Source of the DNA: JAKPUX01 sp035388125
Lineage (GTDB): Bacteria > Zhuqueibacterota > Zhuqueibacteria > Residuimicrobiales > Residuimicrobiaceae
Reading direction: 5' to 3'
Assembly (NCBI GenBank): GCA_035388125.1
Contig: DAOOPF010000003.1
Span: forward strand, 1-64,000
Length of the DNA: 64,000 bases
The position numbers and the translations under genes are program-made. The notes below the pieces were generated by a model. The model worked only from the letters and a program-made list of their open reading frames with translations, searched no databases and was not told the origin of the DNA. Below are positions 26,413 to 35,746 of this stretch, in pieces (position 1 is the stretch's first letter; the number at the start of each line of letters is the position of its first letter).

Positions 26413-28977
26413 TTACTCCTGGAACCAGGTGATCAGGCCGCTGTCGAAGGGGTGGGCGATCTCCGGATGATAGGGCATGATCCGGACGGAGAAGCCGTGC
26501 TGGCCGGTGGTTTCGCACGGTATGGTCGCCTCGAAGCGGACAACATTCTTCCGCACCTGTTCGACCTGGTGCATGACCTCGCTCTGCCCGTCGACGATCT
26601 CCTCGTCCGAATCGAGTGCTCCGAAATAGACCTCTGCGCGCAGCTCTTCCGGTTTCAGCCCGTCGCAATTGACCGTGGCGGAGATGCGCAGACGGCCTCC
26701 GACGCGGACCTCGTCGCCCTCCTCCGATTCGACCTTGAGGATATGGACCTTGCTCCAGAGGCTCTGCACCCGTTCTTTCCAGGCGGCCAGCTCCTTGACG
26801 AGCTGCAGCTTGTTGCGGCTCAGTTTCTGCCAGCGCAGCTGGGCGGGCAGATAGTACTTTTCGAAATAGTCGCGGACCATGCGATTGGTATTGAAAAAGG
26901 GGCTGAGGATCTGGATGCTGCTCTTCATCATGGCGATCCATTTGCGCGGCAGGTTGTTGCTGCTGCGTTCATAGAAGAGCGGGACGATCTCCTGTTCGAG
27001 GATGGAGTAGAGAGACTCCACTTCGTAGAGATCCTGTTCTTCGGGATCGGGGAACTCTTCGCCGCGGCCGATGGCCCAACCCACGGTGTTTTTGTACGCT
27101 TCGTCCCACCAGCCGTCGAGGATGCTGAGATTGAGGGCGCCGTTCAGACTGGCCTTCATGCCGCTGGTGCCGCTGGCTTCGCGGGGCCGGATGGGGGTGT
27201 TAAGCCAGACGTCGACGCCGCGCACCATGCTGGCGGCGACCTCCATGTCATAGTCTTCGATGAAGACGATGCTGCTGTGGAAATTCTCATCGCGGATGAT
27301 ATTGACGATGTCACGAATGATGCCCTTGCCGATATTGTCGCGCGGATGGGCCTTGCCGGCGAAGATGAACTGGACCGGGCGTTCCTTGTTGTTGAGGATG
27401 GCTTTAAGGCGGTCGAGGTCCTGGAAGATGAGTTTGGCGCGCTTGTAGGAGGCGAAGCGGCGCGCAAAGCCGATCGTCAGAGCCTGGGGATCGAGCACTT
27501 CATCGGCCTTGGCGATATCTTCGGGCCGGGCGTCGGCGTTTTCGAGCTGGCGGCGCAGGCGGCCGCGGGCGAAAGCGACCAGCCGTTCGCGGCGACGTTC
27601 ATGGGTGCGCCAGAGCTCCTCATCGGGGATCTGCTGGATGCGATCCCAGACGGAATCCTCGGAGGCGATATTGTTCCAGCGCGGTCCAAGATAGCGCTGG
27701 AAGAGTTCGGCCATATCTTCGGAGATCCAGGTCGGCAGATGAACGCCGTTGGTGACGTGGCCGATGGGAACCTCGTTTTCGGGAATATCCGGCCACAGGT
27801 GCTGCCACATCCGGCGGGCGACCTCGCCGTGAAGTTTGCTGACGCCGTTGCTGGCGCTGGACATCTCGATCGCAAAGATGGCCATATTGAATTTGCCGTT
27901 GCTATGGGGCCGGCCGATGCCGCCGAGGCGGTGGAACTCCTCCTGCGAGATCTGCAGGGCGCCGTAATAGTTGCCGATGTAACGGTCGATCAGGCCCAGC
28001 TCGAACTCATCGATGCCGGCGGGCACGGGGGTATGGCTGGTGAACACGGTGCTGTTGCGGTTGGCTTCCTGGGCTTCCTTGAAGGAGAGTCCCGATTCCT
28101 GCATCAGGAGGTGGACGCGCTCCAGGGCCATGAAGGCGGAGTGGCCCTCGTTCATATGGCAGATATCGGGCCTCAGGCCGAGGCGTTCGAGGGCGCGCAG
28201 GCCGCCGATGCCGAGGACGATCTCCTGTTTGATGCGCATCTCCTCCTCGCCGCCGTAGAGGGAGTCGGTGATATCCTGGTCCTCCGGGCTGTTTTCGGCG
28301 AGGTTGGTATCGAGAAGATAGAGGGGGACGCGGCCGACCTGGGCGCACCAGATGGCGACATGGACTGTACGCTGCAGGATTTCGACGGTGATGGTTATCG
28401 GTTTGCCGTCGGCATCGCATTCCTGCTTGATGGGCATGTTGTAAAAATCGTTTTCAGGATAGTTTTCCTGCTGCCAGCCGTCTTTGGAAAGGTACTGATG
28501 GAAATAGCCCTTCTGGTAGAGCAGGCCGATGCCGACGAGGGGGATGCCCAGGTCACTGGCCGATTTCAGGTGATCGGCGGAGAGAACGCCCAGTCCGCCG
28601 GAATAGAGAGGCAGGCCTTCATTCAGGCCGTATTCCATCGAGAAATAGGCGATGCGGAAGTTTTTCTGCTGGGGATATTTTTTCTGGAACCAGGATTTTT
28701 GCGAGAGGTAATTTTCCAGAGCAGTGCGGGTGCGCTGGAGATGCGCGAGATAGCCGTCATCCCTGGCGCGCGCTTCAAGACGGGCCTGGTCGATGCTTCC
28801 GAGCAGGAGCACAGGATTATGTCCGGAGCTCTCCCAGAGATCACGATCGAGGCGGCGGAAGAGGTTGCGGAGGTCATAGTCCCAGGTCCAGTAGAGGTTA
28901 TAGGCGAGGTCGCGCAGGGCGTTGAGTTCCACGGGCAGGGAGGGCACTACCTTATACTTTTGAATGGAGACGGCCAT
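26413..28977 (-). CDS. glgP: Alpha-glucan (glycogen) phosphorylase
   Basis: The 854-residue GT35 enzyme releases glucose 1-phosphate from alpha-1,4-glucans with phosphate. An N-terminal DUF3417 region (PVELNALRDLAYNLYWTWD) marks the short archaeal/bacterial type of phosphorylase. The pyridoxal-phosphate Lys608 lies in EASGTSGMKASLNG and HMNEGHSAF is a substrate-site segment. The start at 28977 has AAGGA about 8 bases upstream; a 42-residue in-frame extension is rejected. It is a single-gene unit; the phosphohexomutase at 1072 could use its product. Confidence 0.93.
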   Translation of the reverse strand: MAVSIQKYKVVPSLPVELNALRDLAYNLYWTWDYDLRNLFRRLDRDLWESSGHNPVLLLGSIDQARLEARARDDGYLAHLQRTRTALENYLSQKSWFQKKYPQQKNFRIAYFSMEYGLNEGLPLYSGGLGVLSADHLKSASDLGIPLVGIGLLYQKGYFHQYLSKDGWQQENYPENDFYNMPIKQECDADGKPITITVEILQRTVHVAIWCAQVGRVPLYLLDTNLAENSPEDQDITDSLYGGEEEMRIKQEIVLGIGGLRALERLGLRPDICHMNEGHSAFMALERVHLLMQESGLSFKEAQEANRNSTVFTSHTPVPAGIDEFELGLIDRYIGNYYGALQISQEEFHRLGGIGRPHSNGKFNMAIFAIEMSSASNGVSKLHGEVARRMWQHLWPDIPENEVPIGHVTNGVHLPTWISEDMAELFQRYLGPRWNNIASEDSVWDRIQQIPDEELWRTHERRRERLVAFARGRLRRQLENADARPEDIAKADEVLDPQALTIGFARRFASYKRAKLIFQDLDRLKAILNNKERPVQFIFAGKAHPRDNIGKGIIRDIVNIIRDENFHSSIVFIEDYDMEVAASMVRGVDVWLNTPIRPREASGTSGMKASLNGALNLSILDGWWDEAYKNTVGWAIGRGEEFPDPEEQDLYEVESLYSILEQEIVPLFYERSSNNLPRKWIAMMKSSIQILSPFFNTNRMVRDYFEKYYLPAQLRWQKLSRNKLQLVKELAAWKERVQSLWSKVHILKVESEEGDEVRVGGRLRISATVNCDGLKPEELRAEVYFGALDSDEEIVDGQSEVMHQVEQVRKNVVRFEATIPCETTGQHGFSVRIMPYHPEIAHPFDSGLITWFQE

Positions 28978-29420
28978 AATATAATCCTTGTTAATGAAGC
29001 CGGAAGAAAATATTTCATAAAGATAGTGAAAAAAGCGCTTCCAATCAAGAGAAAATCCGCCCCCGCCGCTGCGCAGAAGATTTTGCAGGGGGATGAGTGG
29101 CACGACTGTTGCAAAAGAGGAGGTGAACCGGGAAAGGAGAGCGCATCCGGCGCCTCAGCTCCCGGCCGGGTCAAATCGGCAAAGAGATTAATCACAGAAA
29201 AACAATGGTTAGAAGGATACGGGTTGTCGGGTGGATGAGGTGAATGCGTAATACAGAACCGGCAGGTCAACGCCGGTTCTGTATTGCCCTGAGTTAGCGT
29301 ATCAGAGAGAGACACTCAGACATCTAGTGCACTGCATGGCAGCTTTGTTCGGCACCCTGCTCCTCACTCTCGCAAGCATGGCTATTCAACAGGTTCCAAC
29401 TTCAATGTATGGAGGAAGTG
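28978..29420. other. Divergent intergenic region with a large hairpin
   Basis: These 443 bases separate glgP (minus) from the first cohesin-type gene (plus). They contain a perfect 14-bp inverted repeat (29250-29285) and no gene I can support. Rightward frames here overlap the next gene out of frame or are antisense to glgP. No well-spaced promoter pair was found, though both flanking genes must start transcription here. Confidence 0.5.
29250..29285. repeat. 14-bp perfect inverted repeat without a T tract
   Basis: AATACAGAACCGGC (29250-29263) pairs with GCCGGTTCTGTATT (29272-29285) around an 8-base loop. Neither side continues into a T run, so it is not a standard intrinsic terminator; an operator or RNA processing/stability element is possible. 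Confidence 0.7.
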
Positions 29421-30830
29421 ATGAATTCTTCATCTCAGCATCCCATCCTGCTGGTGGTATTGGCTCTCTTGGTCCTGGCCTCCGGTCTTTTCGCCGCGGC
29501 TGGCGATACCTTGTCGGTGGGGAACAGCGCCGGATTACCGGGCATGGCGGGCTATACCATACCGGTCAACCTGCGGAATGTCACCACGCTCAAGGGCCTG
29601 CTCTTCAAGATCAAGGATGTGCCCGATTCGCTGGTGGTCACCAACATCGTGACGACGGGGCGAGCCTCGGGATTCCGCACGGAATGGACGACGGTTGCCG
29701 GGACGGTCAGGGTCCTGATGTTCCCGACCAATGGTACGACTCCTCTCATCACAGCCGGTAACGGGACCATTGCCAACCTCACTGTCTCCGTGAAGAGTGA
29801 AGCGGTGCGCGGTGCGAAAGCGACGGTTACTCCCGACAGCGTCCGGGCCTCCAACAGTGTACAGCAGGCGGTGACGGTCTATGTCAAGAGCGGCTATTTC
29901 TGGTACGGGATCAAAGGCGACATCAAGGCGGACGGCCTGATCGATCTCTTCGATGTTCTGCGCCTCATCGATATTGTCCTCGGCCGGACACCGGCTGCAA
30001 CCGAATATGAGAGATGGGCCAGTGATCTCAATCTGGATGGCATGATCGATGTAGCGGACATCACTGCACTGATCGATCTGGCGGTCGCCGCTACGCCCAG
30101 AATGGATGATGGCGGGGCGATTTTCGACTATGCCGGCAATGCCGAGCTGACCATCTCCTCGCTGCCCAAAAATGTCACGGGACCGGTCTCCGTACCCGTG
30201 CAGCTGCGCTCCACGGCCCCGGTCAGCGGCCTGCAGTTCGCCTTCAAGCTTGATTCGCGGCGTTTCCTCGTCTCCAGGCCCAAACTGACCGAGATGAGCA
30301 GGAATATGTCGGTGGCGATCCATGCCGATGGCGATCAGGTGCAGGTGATGCTCTATAGCTTGAGCGGTGATCCTCTCCCCCTCACGGACGGCATGGTGTT
30401 GCAGATCCCGGTGACCATCGCCGAACCCCTGAATGCGGATGAAAAGCTGGAGATCAGATCGGCGCTGGCCGGCACGGTGGGCGGTGGCAGACTGCAGACC
30501 CAGATCGGTGCCGGCGGCGATGTCGTCGCTGCGGCCCCGGAGTCCTTCGCGCTGATGCAAAACAATCCCAATCCTTTCAATATGTCTACAAAGATCACCT
30601 ATGAGGTGCCTGCGCTCCGGCAGGGCGCGGCCAATATCAGGCTGCTGGTTTATAATGCCCAAGGTCAGGAAGTGAGAACTCTGGTTAACGAGAGAAGGAA
30701 TGCGGGCAGGTATACAGTGAACTGGGATGGCAGGGATGATGCAGGCAACTATGTCTCTTCCGGCGTCTACTTTTACAAAATGACTGCTGACAATGTGGTG
30801 ATCACCAAAAAGCTGGCAGTCACCAAGTAA
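29421..30830 (+). CDS. Exported cohesin-dockerin-cohesin protein with type IX sorting domain
   Basis: The 469-residue protein has a signal peptide (8-26), a cohesin-like beta domain (about 29-155), a dockerin-like pair of calcium loops (GDIKADGLIDLFD and DLNLDGMIDVAD, about 164-224), a second cohesin-like domain (about 242-352) and a C-terminal sorting domain (374-469) opening NNPNPFNMSTKI and containing YNAQGQEVRTL and SGVYFYKM. The last part is the FlgD-Ig-like type IX secretion signal. It is therefore likely surface-exported and could hold dockerin partners. GGAGGAAGTG sets ATG 29421; ATG 29409 is too close. First of four related genes. Confidence 0.82.
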   Translation: MNSSSQHPILLVVLALLVLASGLFAAAGDTLSVGNSAGLPGMAGYTIPVNLRNVTTLKGLLFKIKDVPDSLVVTNIVTTGRASGFRTEWTTVAGTVRVLMFPTNGTTPLITAGNGTIANLTVSVKSEAVRGAKATVTPDSVRASNSVQQAVTVYVKSGYFWYGIKGDIKADGLIDLFDVLRLIDIVLGRTPAATEYERWASDLNLDGMIDVADITALIDLAVAATPRMDDGGAIFDYAGNAELTISSLPKNVTGPVSVPVQLRSTAPVSGLQFAFKLDSRRFLVSRPKLTEMSRNMSVAIHADGDQVQVMLYSLSGDPLPLTDGMVLQIPVTIAEPLNADEKLEIRSALAGTVGGGRLQTQIGAGGDVVAAAPESFALMQNNPNPFNMSTKITYEVPALRQGAANIRLLVYNAQGQEVRTLVNERRNAGRYTVNWDGRDDAGNYVSSGVYFYKMTADNVVITKKLAVTK

Positions 30831-30875
30831 GAGGCTTCCTTCGAGAGGGATTCACTTTAACGTGAGGAATTTGAG

Positions 30876-32654
30876 ATGAAATCAAGCCGGGCGACTGCCT
30901 ATGGGGCACTCATAATCTTGGCAGCTTTAGTTGCGCCCGGGCTGGCGCAGGTTGTGGATGATTTCAACCGGACCAGCCTGGGACCGAATTGGACAGCCGA
31001 TCCAGAATATGTCATTGCCGGCAATACCCTGGACAACAGCGCGACCGCGACCGGATGGACCTTTCTGGCTATCTACAGTGCCGCGGTCAATCCCTATCAG
31101 GCCCAGTTCACCTGGGCGGCGAGCGCCAATGCGACAGGCATCAACGCGGGCGGTTTTGCCATGCTGCTCGATGCCGCTTCGGTCACCGCCAATGGCCTGT
31201 TGATCTTCCGCCGGGATGCCACCCTGGAGATCAATCCGATCGTCAACGGCAATGTCGACCGCACCGTCGTCGTCGACACTACACCGGCGTCACTGCCGGC
31301 GCCGGGCCCGGGCAGCGTCATCAAGGTCGTTTTCCGCACGGATGCGACCAGAGCCTATTTTGACTATTATGTCAACGGTACCCTTGACGGCACCCTGGAC
31401 TATCTGCGCTCCAGCCGGCCGGCGATCCCGTCAACCTACTATGCGGGTGTCAGCCTCTACGGCAACATGCAGAACAATATCGACGATTTCACCGTCTGGG
31501 CCCAGGGCATCACCGTCACTTCGCCTAACGGCGGCGAAAACTGGCTGGCCCGCTCCGTCCATACCATCACCTGGAGCTCGAACAGCTTCACCGGCAATGT
31601 GGCGATCGACTACTCGCTGGATGCGGGATCGACCTGGACAGTGATCACCGCTTCCACTGCCAACACCGGTTCTTTCACCTGGACCCTGCCGGCGACCCCA
31701 ACCACCAGCGCACGCGTTCGTGTCCGCGATGCCGCCGACAGCAATCCGGCCGATGTCAGCAATGCCAACTTTACCATCGCGCCGGAGACGGAGTCGATCA
31801 CGGTGCTCACGCCCAACGGGGGGGAGAACTGGGAGGTGAATGTCTCCCGCACCATCACCTGGAGCGCGGCTGCTTCCATCTCCGCTGTGCGCATCTACTA
31901 TTCCGCGGACAATGGCGCCAACTGGACGATCGTCGTCGCAAGCACGACCAACGACGGTTCCTACGACTGGACCACGCCGGCGGCGACGACAACGCAGGGC
32001 CTCATCCGTGTCACTGATGCCACCGATAACATGCCCTCCGACGAGAGTGATGGTCCGTTCTCGATACTGACCCTGGCGACCCTGTACGTCCGTGACACCA
32101 GCGGACAGCCGGGATCGACCAATAATCTGGTCGCTGTCGGCCTCGATAATATCACACCCGTTCGCGGTGTCTCTTTCAAGCTGATGGATTCACCGGCCTA
32201 TCTGACGGCCATGAATGTCACTCCCACCGGCCGCGCCGCCGATTTTCTGGTCACCAAATCGGACAACGGCACCGCTGTGACCATCATGATCGTCAATGTT
32301 GCGGGCATCTCGATCCCGGCCGGCAGCGGTCCGATCTGTTTCATCTCCTATGATGTTTCCGGCGCATCGCCTCTTGGTGAATTTTCGAGTCTGGATTTCT
32401 CCAATGTGGTGATGAGCGATGATGTCAACAATGCGATCGTCCCCGATCTGCTGCCGGGCCGCTTCTGGTTTGTCAAGATCGGCGATCTGGACAACAGCGG
32501 CGCCGTCGATCTGCTCGATATCAACCGCGCGGCGGATATCGTCCTGGGCAGAGAGCCGGCCGCGACTGAAAACGAAATGATGAGCGGCGACCTCGATCAT
32601 GATGGGGATATCGACCTGTTCGATCTGTTGACAATTTGGGAACTTGTCTACTAA
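30876..32654 (+). CDS. Exported modular protein: lectin-like domain, two Ig-like repeats, cohesin, dockerin
   Basis: The 592-residue protein has a signal peptide (1-24) and a concanavalin/LamG-like domain (about 27-208) starting DDFNRTSLGPNW. Two repeats follow (211-302 and 307-398), each opening [ST]PNGGENW and containing ITWS, of the Ser/Thr-rich Kre9/Knh1-like type. A cohesin-like domain (401-533) and a dockerin (535-592, loops GDLDNSGAVDLLD and GDLDHDGDIDLFD) close the protein. There is no type IX sorting domain. GAGGAATTTGAG precedes the ATG. It is a paralogue of the next gene. Adhesion or glycan binding is an inference. Confidence 0.8.
   Translation: MKSSRATAYGALIILAALVAPGLAQVVDDFNRTSLGPNWTADPEYVIAGNTLDNSATATGWTFLAIYSAAVNPYQAQFTWAASANATGINAGGFAMLLDAASVTANGLLIFRRDATLEINPIVNGNVDRTVVVDTTPASLPAPGPGSVIKVVFRTDATRAYFDYYVNGTLDGTLDYLRSSRPAIPSTYYAGVSLYGNMQNNIDDFTVWAQGITVTSPNGGENWLARSVHTITWSSNSFTGNVAIDYSLDAGSTWTVITASTANTGSFTWTLPATPTTSARVRVRDAADSNPADVSNANFTIAPETESITVLTPNGGENWEVNVSRTITWSAAASISAVRIYYSADNGANWTIVVASTTNDGSYDWTTPAATTTQGLIRVTDATDNMPSDESDGPFSILTLATLYVRDTSGQPGSTNNLVAVGLDNITPVRGVSFKLMDSPAYLTAMNVTPTGRAADFLVTKSDNGTAVTIMIVNVAGISIPAGSGPICFISYDVSGASPLGEFSSLDFSNVVMSDDVNNAIVPDLLPGRFWFVKIGDLDNSGAVDLLDINRAADIVLGREPAATENEMMSGDLDHDGDIDLFDLLTIWELVY
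31506..32069 (+). repeat. Two tandem Ig-like (PNGGE) module repeats
   Basis: Two coding units of about 92 residues (31506-31781 and 31794-32069) share the opening PNGGENW and the internal ITWS...W pattern. They are related to the three units in the next gene. Confidence 0.75.
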
Positions 32655-32726
32655 TGCAACGGAGAGGGTTTGAGCCTCCTTGCCCTGCTCTGCAAGAAGC
32701 GCATGTATTCGAACGTGGGTAGGCTT

Positions 32727-34820
32727 ATGAAAAGATGGTTTTTTCTCCTTTTAACTGGTGTCGTGCTCCTCGCTGTTCCACGGCTGCAGGCGCAGATCAC
32801 CACCTATACGGATGATTTCAACCGCACCACCCTGGGCTCCGCCTGGCACGTCGACGCCGAATGGTACCAGATCGTCTCCGGTGCGCTGGACAACACCCTC
32901 ACTGTGGCGAGCTGGGACTATTATGCTATCTATCTGGCGCTCACCAATCCGACCGAGGTTTCCTATACCTTCATCGCCTCCGGGGATATGGAGGGGACCA
33001 ATTCGGCCGGTACGATCATGCGCTACGATCTGGTCTCAAAGAGCGGCTATTTCATCTACCGGCGCTACGGGGATCTGACGCTGCATCCCATCACCAGCGG
33101 CATTATCCAGCGCAACGCCATCACGATCGCCTCGGTTCCACCGACGCAGCCCTATCCCAAACCGGGCGATACCATGAAGGTTGTGGCGACCAGTGATGCC
33201 GGCGGTCACCACTTCAAACTCTATATTAATGGTCTGCTGGATGGCACGCTCACCGACGCCGCCAAGTCCTATGGCAATGGATCGACCCTCTATGGCGGTG
33301 TTGCCCTATACGGCCAACGTAACAACAATATCGATAATTTCACCGTCAAGGGGACGCCGCCCGCCACTCCCGTCGAGACCATCGGCGTCACCTACCCCAA
33401 CGGCGGCGAGATTCTCCTTATCGGTTCGAGCCAGGCCATCACCTGGAGCTCGTCCAACTTGACCAACAACGTTAAAATCGAACTCTCCACCAACGGCGGG
33501 GCCACCTACTCCACCCTGGCGACGGTGCCCCCGGCCCCGGCCTCCTACACATGGACTGTGCCCAACACGCCTTCGACCACCTGCCGCATCCGCATCGCCG
33601 ATGCGGTCGATAATGTGCCTCTGGATATCAGCAACGCCAATTTCACCATCGCCACCCCTCCGGACCTTATGGAGGTGACCTCCCCCAACGGCGGGGAAGA
33701 TCTCTATTCCGGCACCACCATCCCGATCACCTGGACGACGACGTTTACGGGCGGATCTGTTAAAATCGAGTACTCAACCGATGGCGGCAGCACCTACAAC
33801 ATCATCGCCGCTTCGGCCCCCAATACCGGTACTTACAGCTGGCTGGTGCCGGCGATGAACTCGGGCACCTGCCGCATCCGTGTTTCAGGGGCTCCCAGCG
33901 GAGTGCCGAGCGATGTCAGCGACAGCAACTTTACGATGCATATCACTCCTCCCGATCTGACTGTGATCCGCCCGAACGGCGGCGACAACTGGCTGGTCGG
34001 CGCGCAGCAGGAGATTCAGTGGACCGGCCCGGATGCCACGATTATTCCGACCGTCAATATCTTTTATTCGGTCGACGGGGGTGGAACCTGGAACAGTGTC
34101 GCCGCCAATGAGATCAATGACGGTGCCTACACCTGGACGGTCCCGAATGAGGTGACCATGCAGGCTCTCATCCGCATCCAGGATGCCAGTGATGGACTTC
34201 CATACGATCAAAGCGACGCCTATTTTTCAATTTCCACCCTGGTCAGGCTGCAGGTGAAAGACAGCAGCGGCCAGCCGGGTTCGACCGGCAACAAGGTCTC
34301 GATCGTGCTCGACAATCTCACCAATGTGCGCGGACTCTCGTTCCGGGTAACCGACTCGCCCAACATGCTGACGGCAATGAATGTGACTCCGGTCAACCGG
34401 GCGCTGAGTTTTTCGGTCACCAAGGTCGACAACGGCACCCATGTGACCATCTATATGGTCTCCATGTCGGCCGGGGTGATCACCATCGGCAGCGGGCCGA
34501 TCGCCACGATCAGTTATGATGTTTCCGCGAGCGCACCGGTGGGCGATTACGCCGAGCTTTCGCTCTCCGAGGTGACCGTTGCAGATGCCAACAGCCAGCC
34601 GATCGTCCCCGATCTGATCGACGGCAAGTTCTTCTTCGTCATGAAGGGGGACATTCTTGCCGACGGGATCGTCGACAGCCTGGATCTCGAACGGGCCATC
34701 CAGCTGCTCCTCAAGACCGGTCCGCCCATGACTCCGACCGAACTTCTCTGCGGCGATCTTGACGCGGATGGGGATTTTGATCTGATCGATTTCATGAACA
34801 TCTGGGAAATGATTTATTAA
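32727..34820 (+). CDS. Exported modular protein: lectin-like domain, three Ig-like repeats, cohesin, dockerin
   Basis: The 697-residue protein is a paralogue of the preceding gene product. It has a signal peptide (1-22), a concanavalin/LamG-like domain (about 28-207, DDFNRTTLGSAW), three PNGGE repeats (219-309, 314-405, 410-503), a cohesin-like domain (506-638) and a dockerin (641-697, loops GDILADGIVDSLD and GDLDADGDFDLID). No type IX sorting domain is present. The start is placed at ATG 32727 because the signal peptide begins there; upstream in-frame starts add a Cys/Arg-rich stretch. The SD sequence is weak. Gene order and similarity indicate tandem duplication with gain or loss of one repeat. 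Confidence 0.8.
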   Translation: MKRWFFLLLTGVVLLAVPRLQAQITTYTDDFNRTTLGSAWHVDAEWYQIVSGALDNTLTVASWDYYAIYLALTNPTEVSYTFIASGDMEGTNSAGTIMRYDLVSKSGYFIYRRYGDLTLHPITSGIIQRNAITIASVPPTQPYPKPGDTMKVVATSDAGGHHFKLYINGLLDGTLTDAAKSYGNGSTLYGGVALYGQRNNNIDNFTVKGTPPATPVETIGVTYPNGGEILLIGSSQAITWSSSNLTNNVKIELSTNGGATYSTLATVPPAPASYTWTVPNTPSTTCRIRIADAVDNVPLDISNANFTIATPPDLMEVTSPNGGEDLYSGTTIPITWTTTFTGGSVKIEYSTDGGSTYNIIAASAPNTGTYSWLVPAMNSGTCRIRVSGAPSGVPSDVSDSNFTMHITPPDLTVIRPNGGDNWLVGAQQEIQWTGPDATIIPTVNIFYSVDGGGTWNSVAANEINDGAYTWTVPNEVTMQALIRIQDASDGLPYDQSDAYFSISTLVRLQVKDSSGQPGSTGNKVSIVLDNLTNVRGLSFRVTDSPNMLTAMNVTPVNRALSFSVTKVDNGTHVTIYMVSMSAGVITIGSGPIATISYDVSASAPVGDYAELSLSEVTVADANSQPIVPDLIDGKFFFVMKGDILADGIVDSLDLERAIQLLLKTGPPMTPTELLCGDLDADGDFDLIDFMNIWEMIY
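33381..34235 (+). repeat. Three tandem Ig-like (PNGGE) module repeats
   Basis: Coding units 33381-33653, 33666-33941 and 33954-34235 each open [VSR].PNGG and contain ITW or IQW. The sequences have diverged, so the expansion is not recent. Confidence 0.75.
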
Positions 34821-34848
34821 TGACGGGCATCTTCCGGCAGGACAAGAT

Positions 34849-35640
34849 ATGAAAGTATGGATGAGGATAGGGGTGGGGCTTCTTTTCGGCCTCTTCTCGC
34901 TCTCCAGCGCTGCGGAAGCTATTCTGCAGCTTGGTCAGGGCAGCGGCCAGGTCGGCAGCCGGAATAATGTTGTCCCGATCAGCATGACCAATGATACGAC
35001 GGTCATCGCTCTGCAGCTGGAGGTCGCTGATGTGCCCGATTTCATCCGGCCGGACTCGATCTGGACCGCGGACCGTTCCGCAGGCTTTACGGTGGCATGG
35101 CATGAGGATTCCCTTAGCGTCCTCCATATTCTTGTCCTGACTCTGGACAAGAGCGCAGCCATCGGGAAGGGGAGCGGGCCCGTCCTCAATATCGGCTATA
35201 CCGTACTGCCGGGAGCGGATAATTTCAATGCCATCGATCTCATCTTTTACGCGCAGCCTAAGGTGATGGCGCCCGGCTCGTTCAAGGTACCGGCCGTGGC
35301 CTATCCCGGCAAATTCACCATCGGCAGCACGGCCGTCGAAACCAGGAGCGGACAGCTGCCGGCCCGGTTCGGGCTGGAGCAGAACTTTCCCAACCCCTTC
35401 AATCCGCAGACCCGGATCGCTTTCCATCTGCCGGAAAAGGGGTATGCCCTGCTCGAAGTCTATAATGTGTTGGGACAGAAGATCAGGACTCTGGTCGACG
35501 GCGAGCTCGCCGCCGGAGCGCACGAAGCGATCTGGGACGGCCTCAACGATCAGGGGGCGCAGGCCGCCGGCGGGGTTTATTTCTACCGGCTGGATTCTGC
35601 AGGCCGGTTCGATTACAGACGGATGGCCTATATGCGGTAA
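34849..35640 (+). CDS. Exported cohesin-like protein with type IX sorting domain
   Basis: The 263-residue protein has a signal peptide (1-24), one cohesin-like domain (about 26-155) and a C-terminal type IX sorting domain (about 170-263) with NFPNPFNPQTRI, YNVLGQKIRTLVDG, IWDGLNDQG and GGVYFYRL. It has no dockerin. It is the most compact of the four related proteins and would suit a surface anchor for a dockerin-bearing partner, for example the two proteins just upstream. It starts 28 bases after the previous stop, suggesting an operon that ends at the terminator at 35707. Confidence 0.82.
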   Translation: MKVWMRIGVGLLFGLFSLSSAAEAILQLGQGSGQVGSRNNVVPISMTNDTTVIALQLEVADVPDFIRPDSIWTADRSAGFTVAWHEDSLSVLHILVLTLDKSAAIGKGSGPVLNIGYTVLPGADNFNAIDLIFYAQPKVMAPGSFKVPAVAYPGKFTIGSTAVETRSGQLPARFGLEQNFPNPFNPQTRIAFHLPEKGYALLEVYNVLGQKIRTLVDGELAAGAHEAIWDGLNDQGAQAAGGVYFYRLDSAGRFDYRRMAYMR

Positions 35641-35649
35641 GGAATACAT

Positions 35650-35699
35650 GGCGCGTTCGCGGGTTTCTTCACGGGTATGACGGCGTGAGGGAACGCGCC
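35650..35699 (+). repeat. Long-loop inverted repeat in the 3' leader
   Basis: GGCGCGTTC (35650-35658) and GAACGCGCC (35691-35699) can pair across a 32-base loop, just before the terminator. It may protect the 3' end of the cohesin operon mRNA. Confidence 0.4.
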
Positions 35700-35706
35700 T
35701 CTTTCT

Positions 35707-35737
35707 AGGCTGCAGGAGCTCCTGCAGCCTTTTTTTA
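35707..35737 (+). terminator. Intrinsic terminator of the cohesin operon
   Basis: A perfect 24-base palindrome (35707-35730; half-site AGGCTGCAGGAG) is followed by seven T residues. Confidence 0.92.
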
Positions 35738-35746
35738 TGGGGTGCG

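Noticed and set aside
26299..29238. A 979-codon plus-strand open frame opposite glgP
   Set aside because: Antisense shadow of glucan phosphorylase, low-complexity composition, no SD sequence, and it runs through the strong terminator at 26337-26380.
29250..29285. Hairpin as an intrinsic terminator
   Set aside because: No T run follows the stem on either strand and no gene ends towards it.
29327..29761. 144-codon frame overlapping the first cohesin gene
   Set aside because: Out of frame with a well-supported signal peptide and cohesin domain; no SD sequence.
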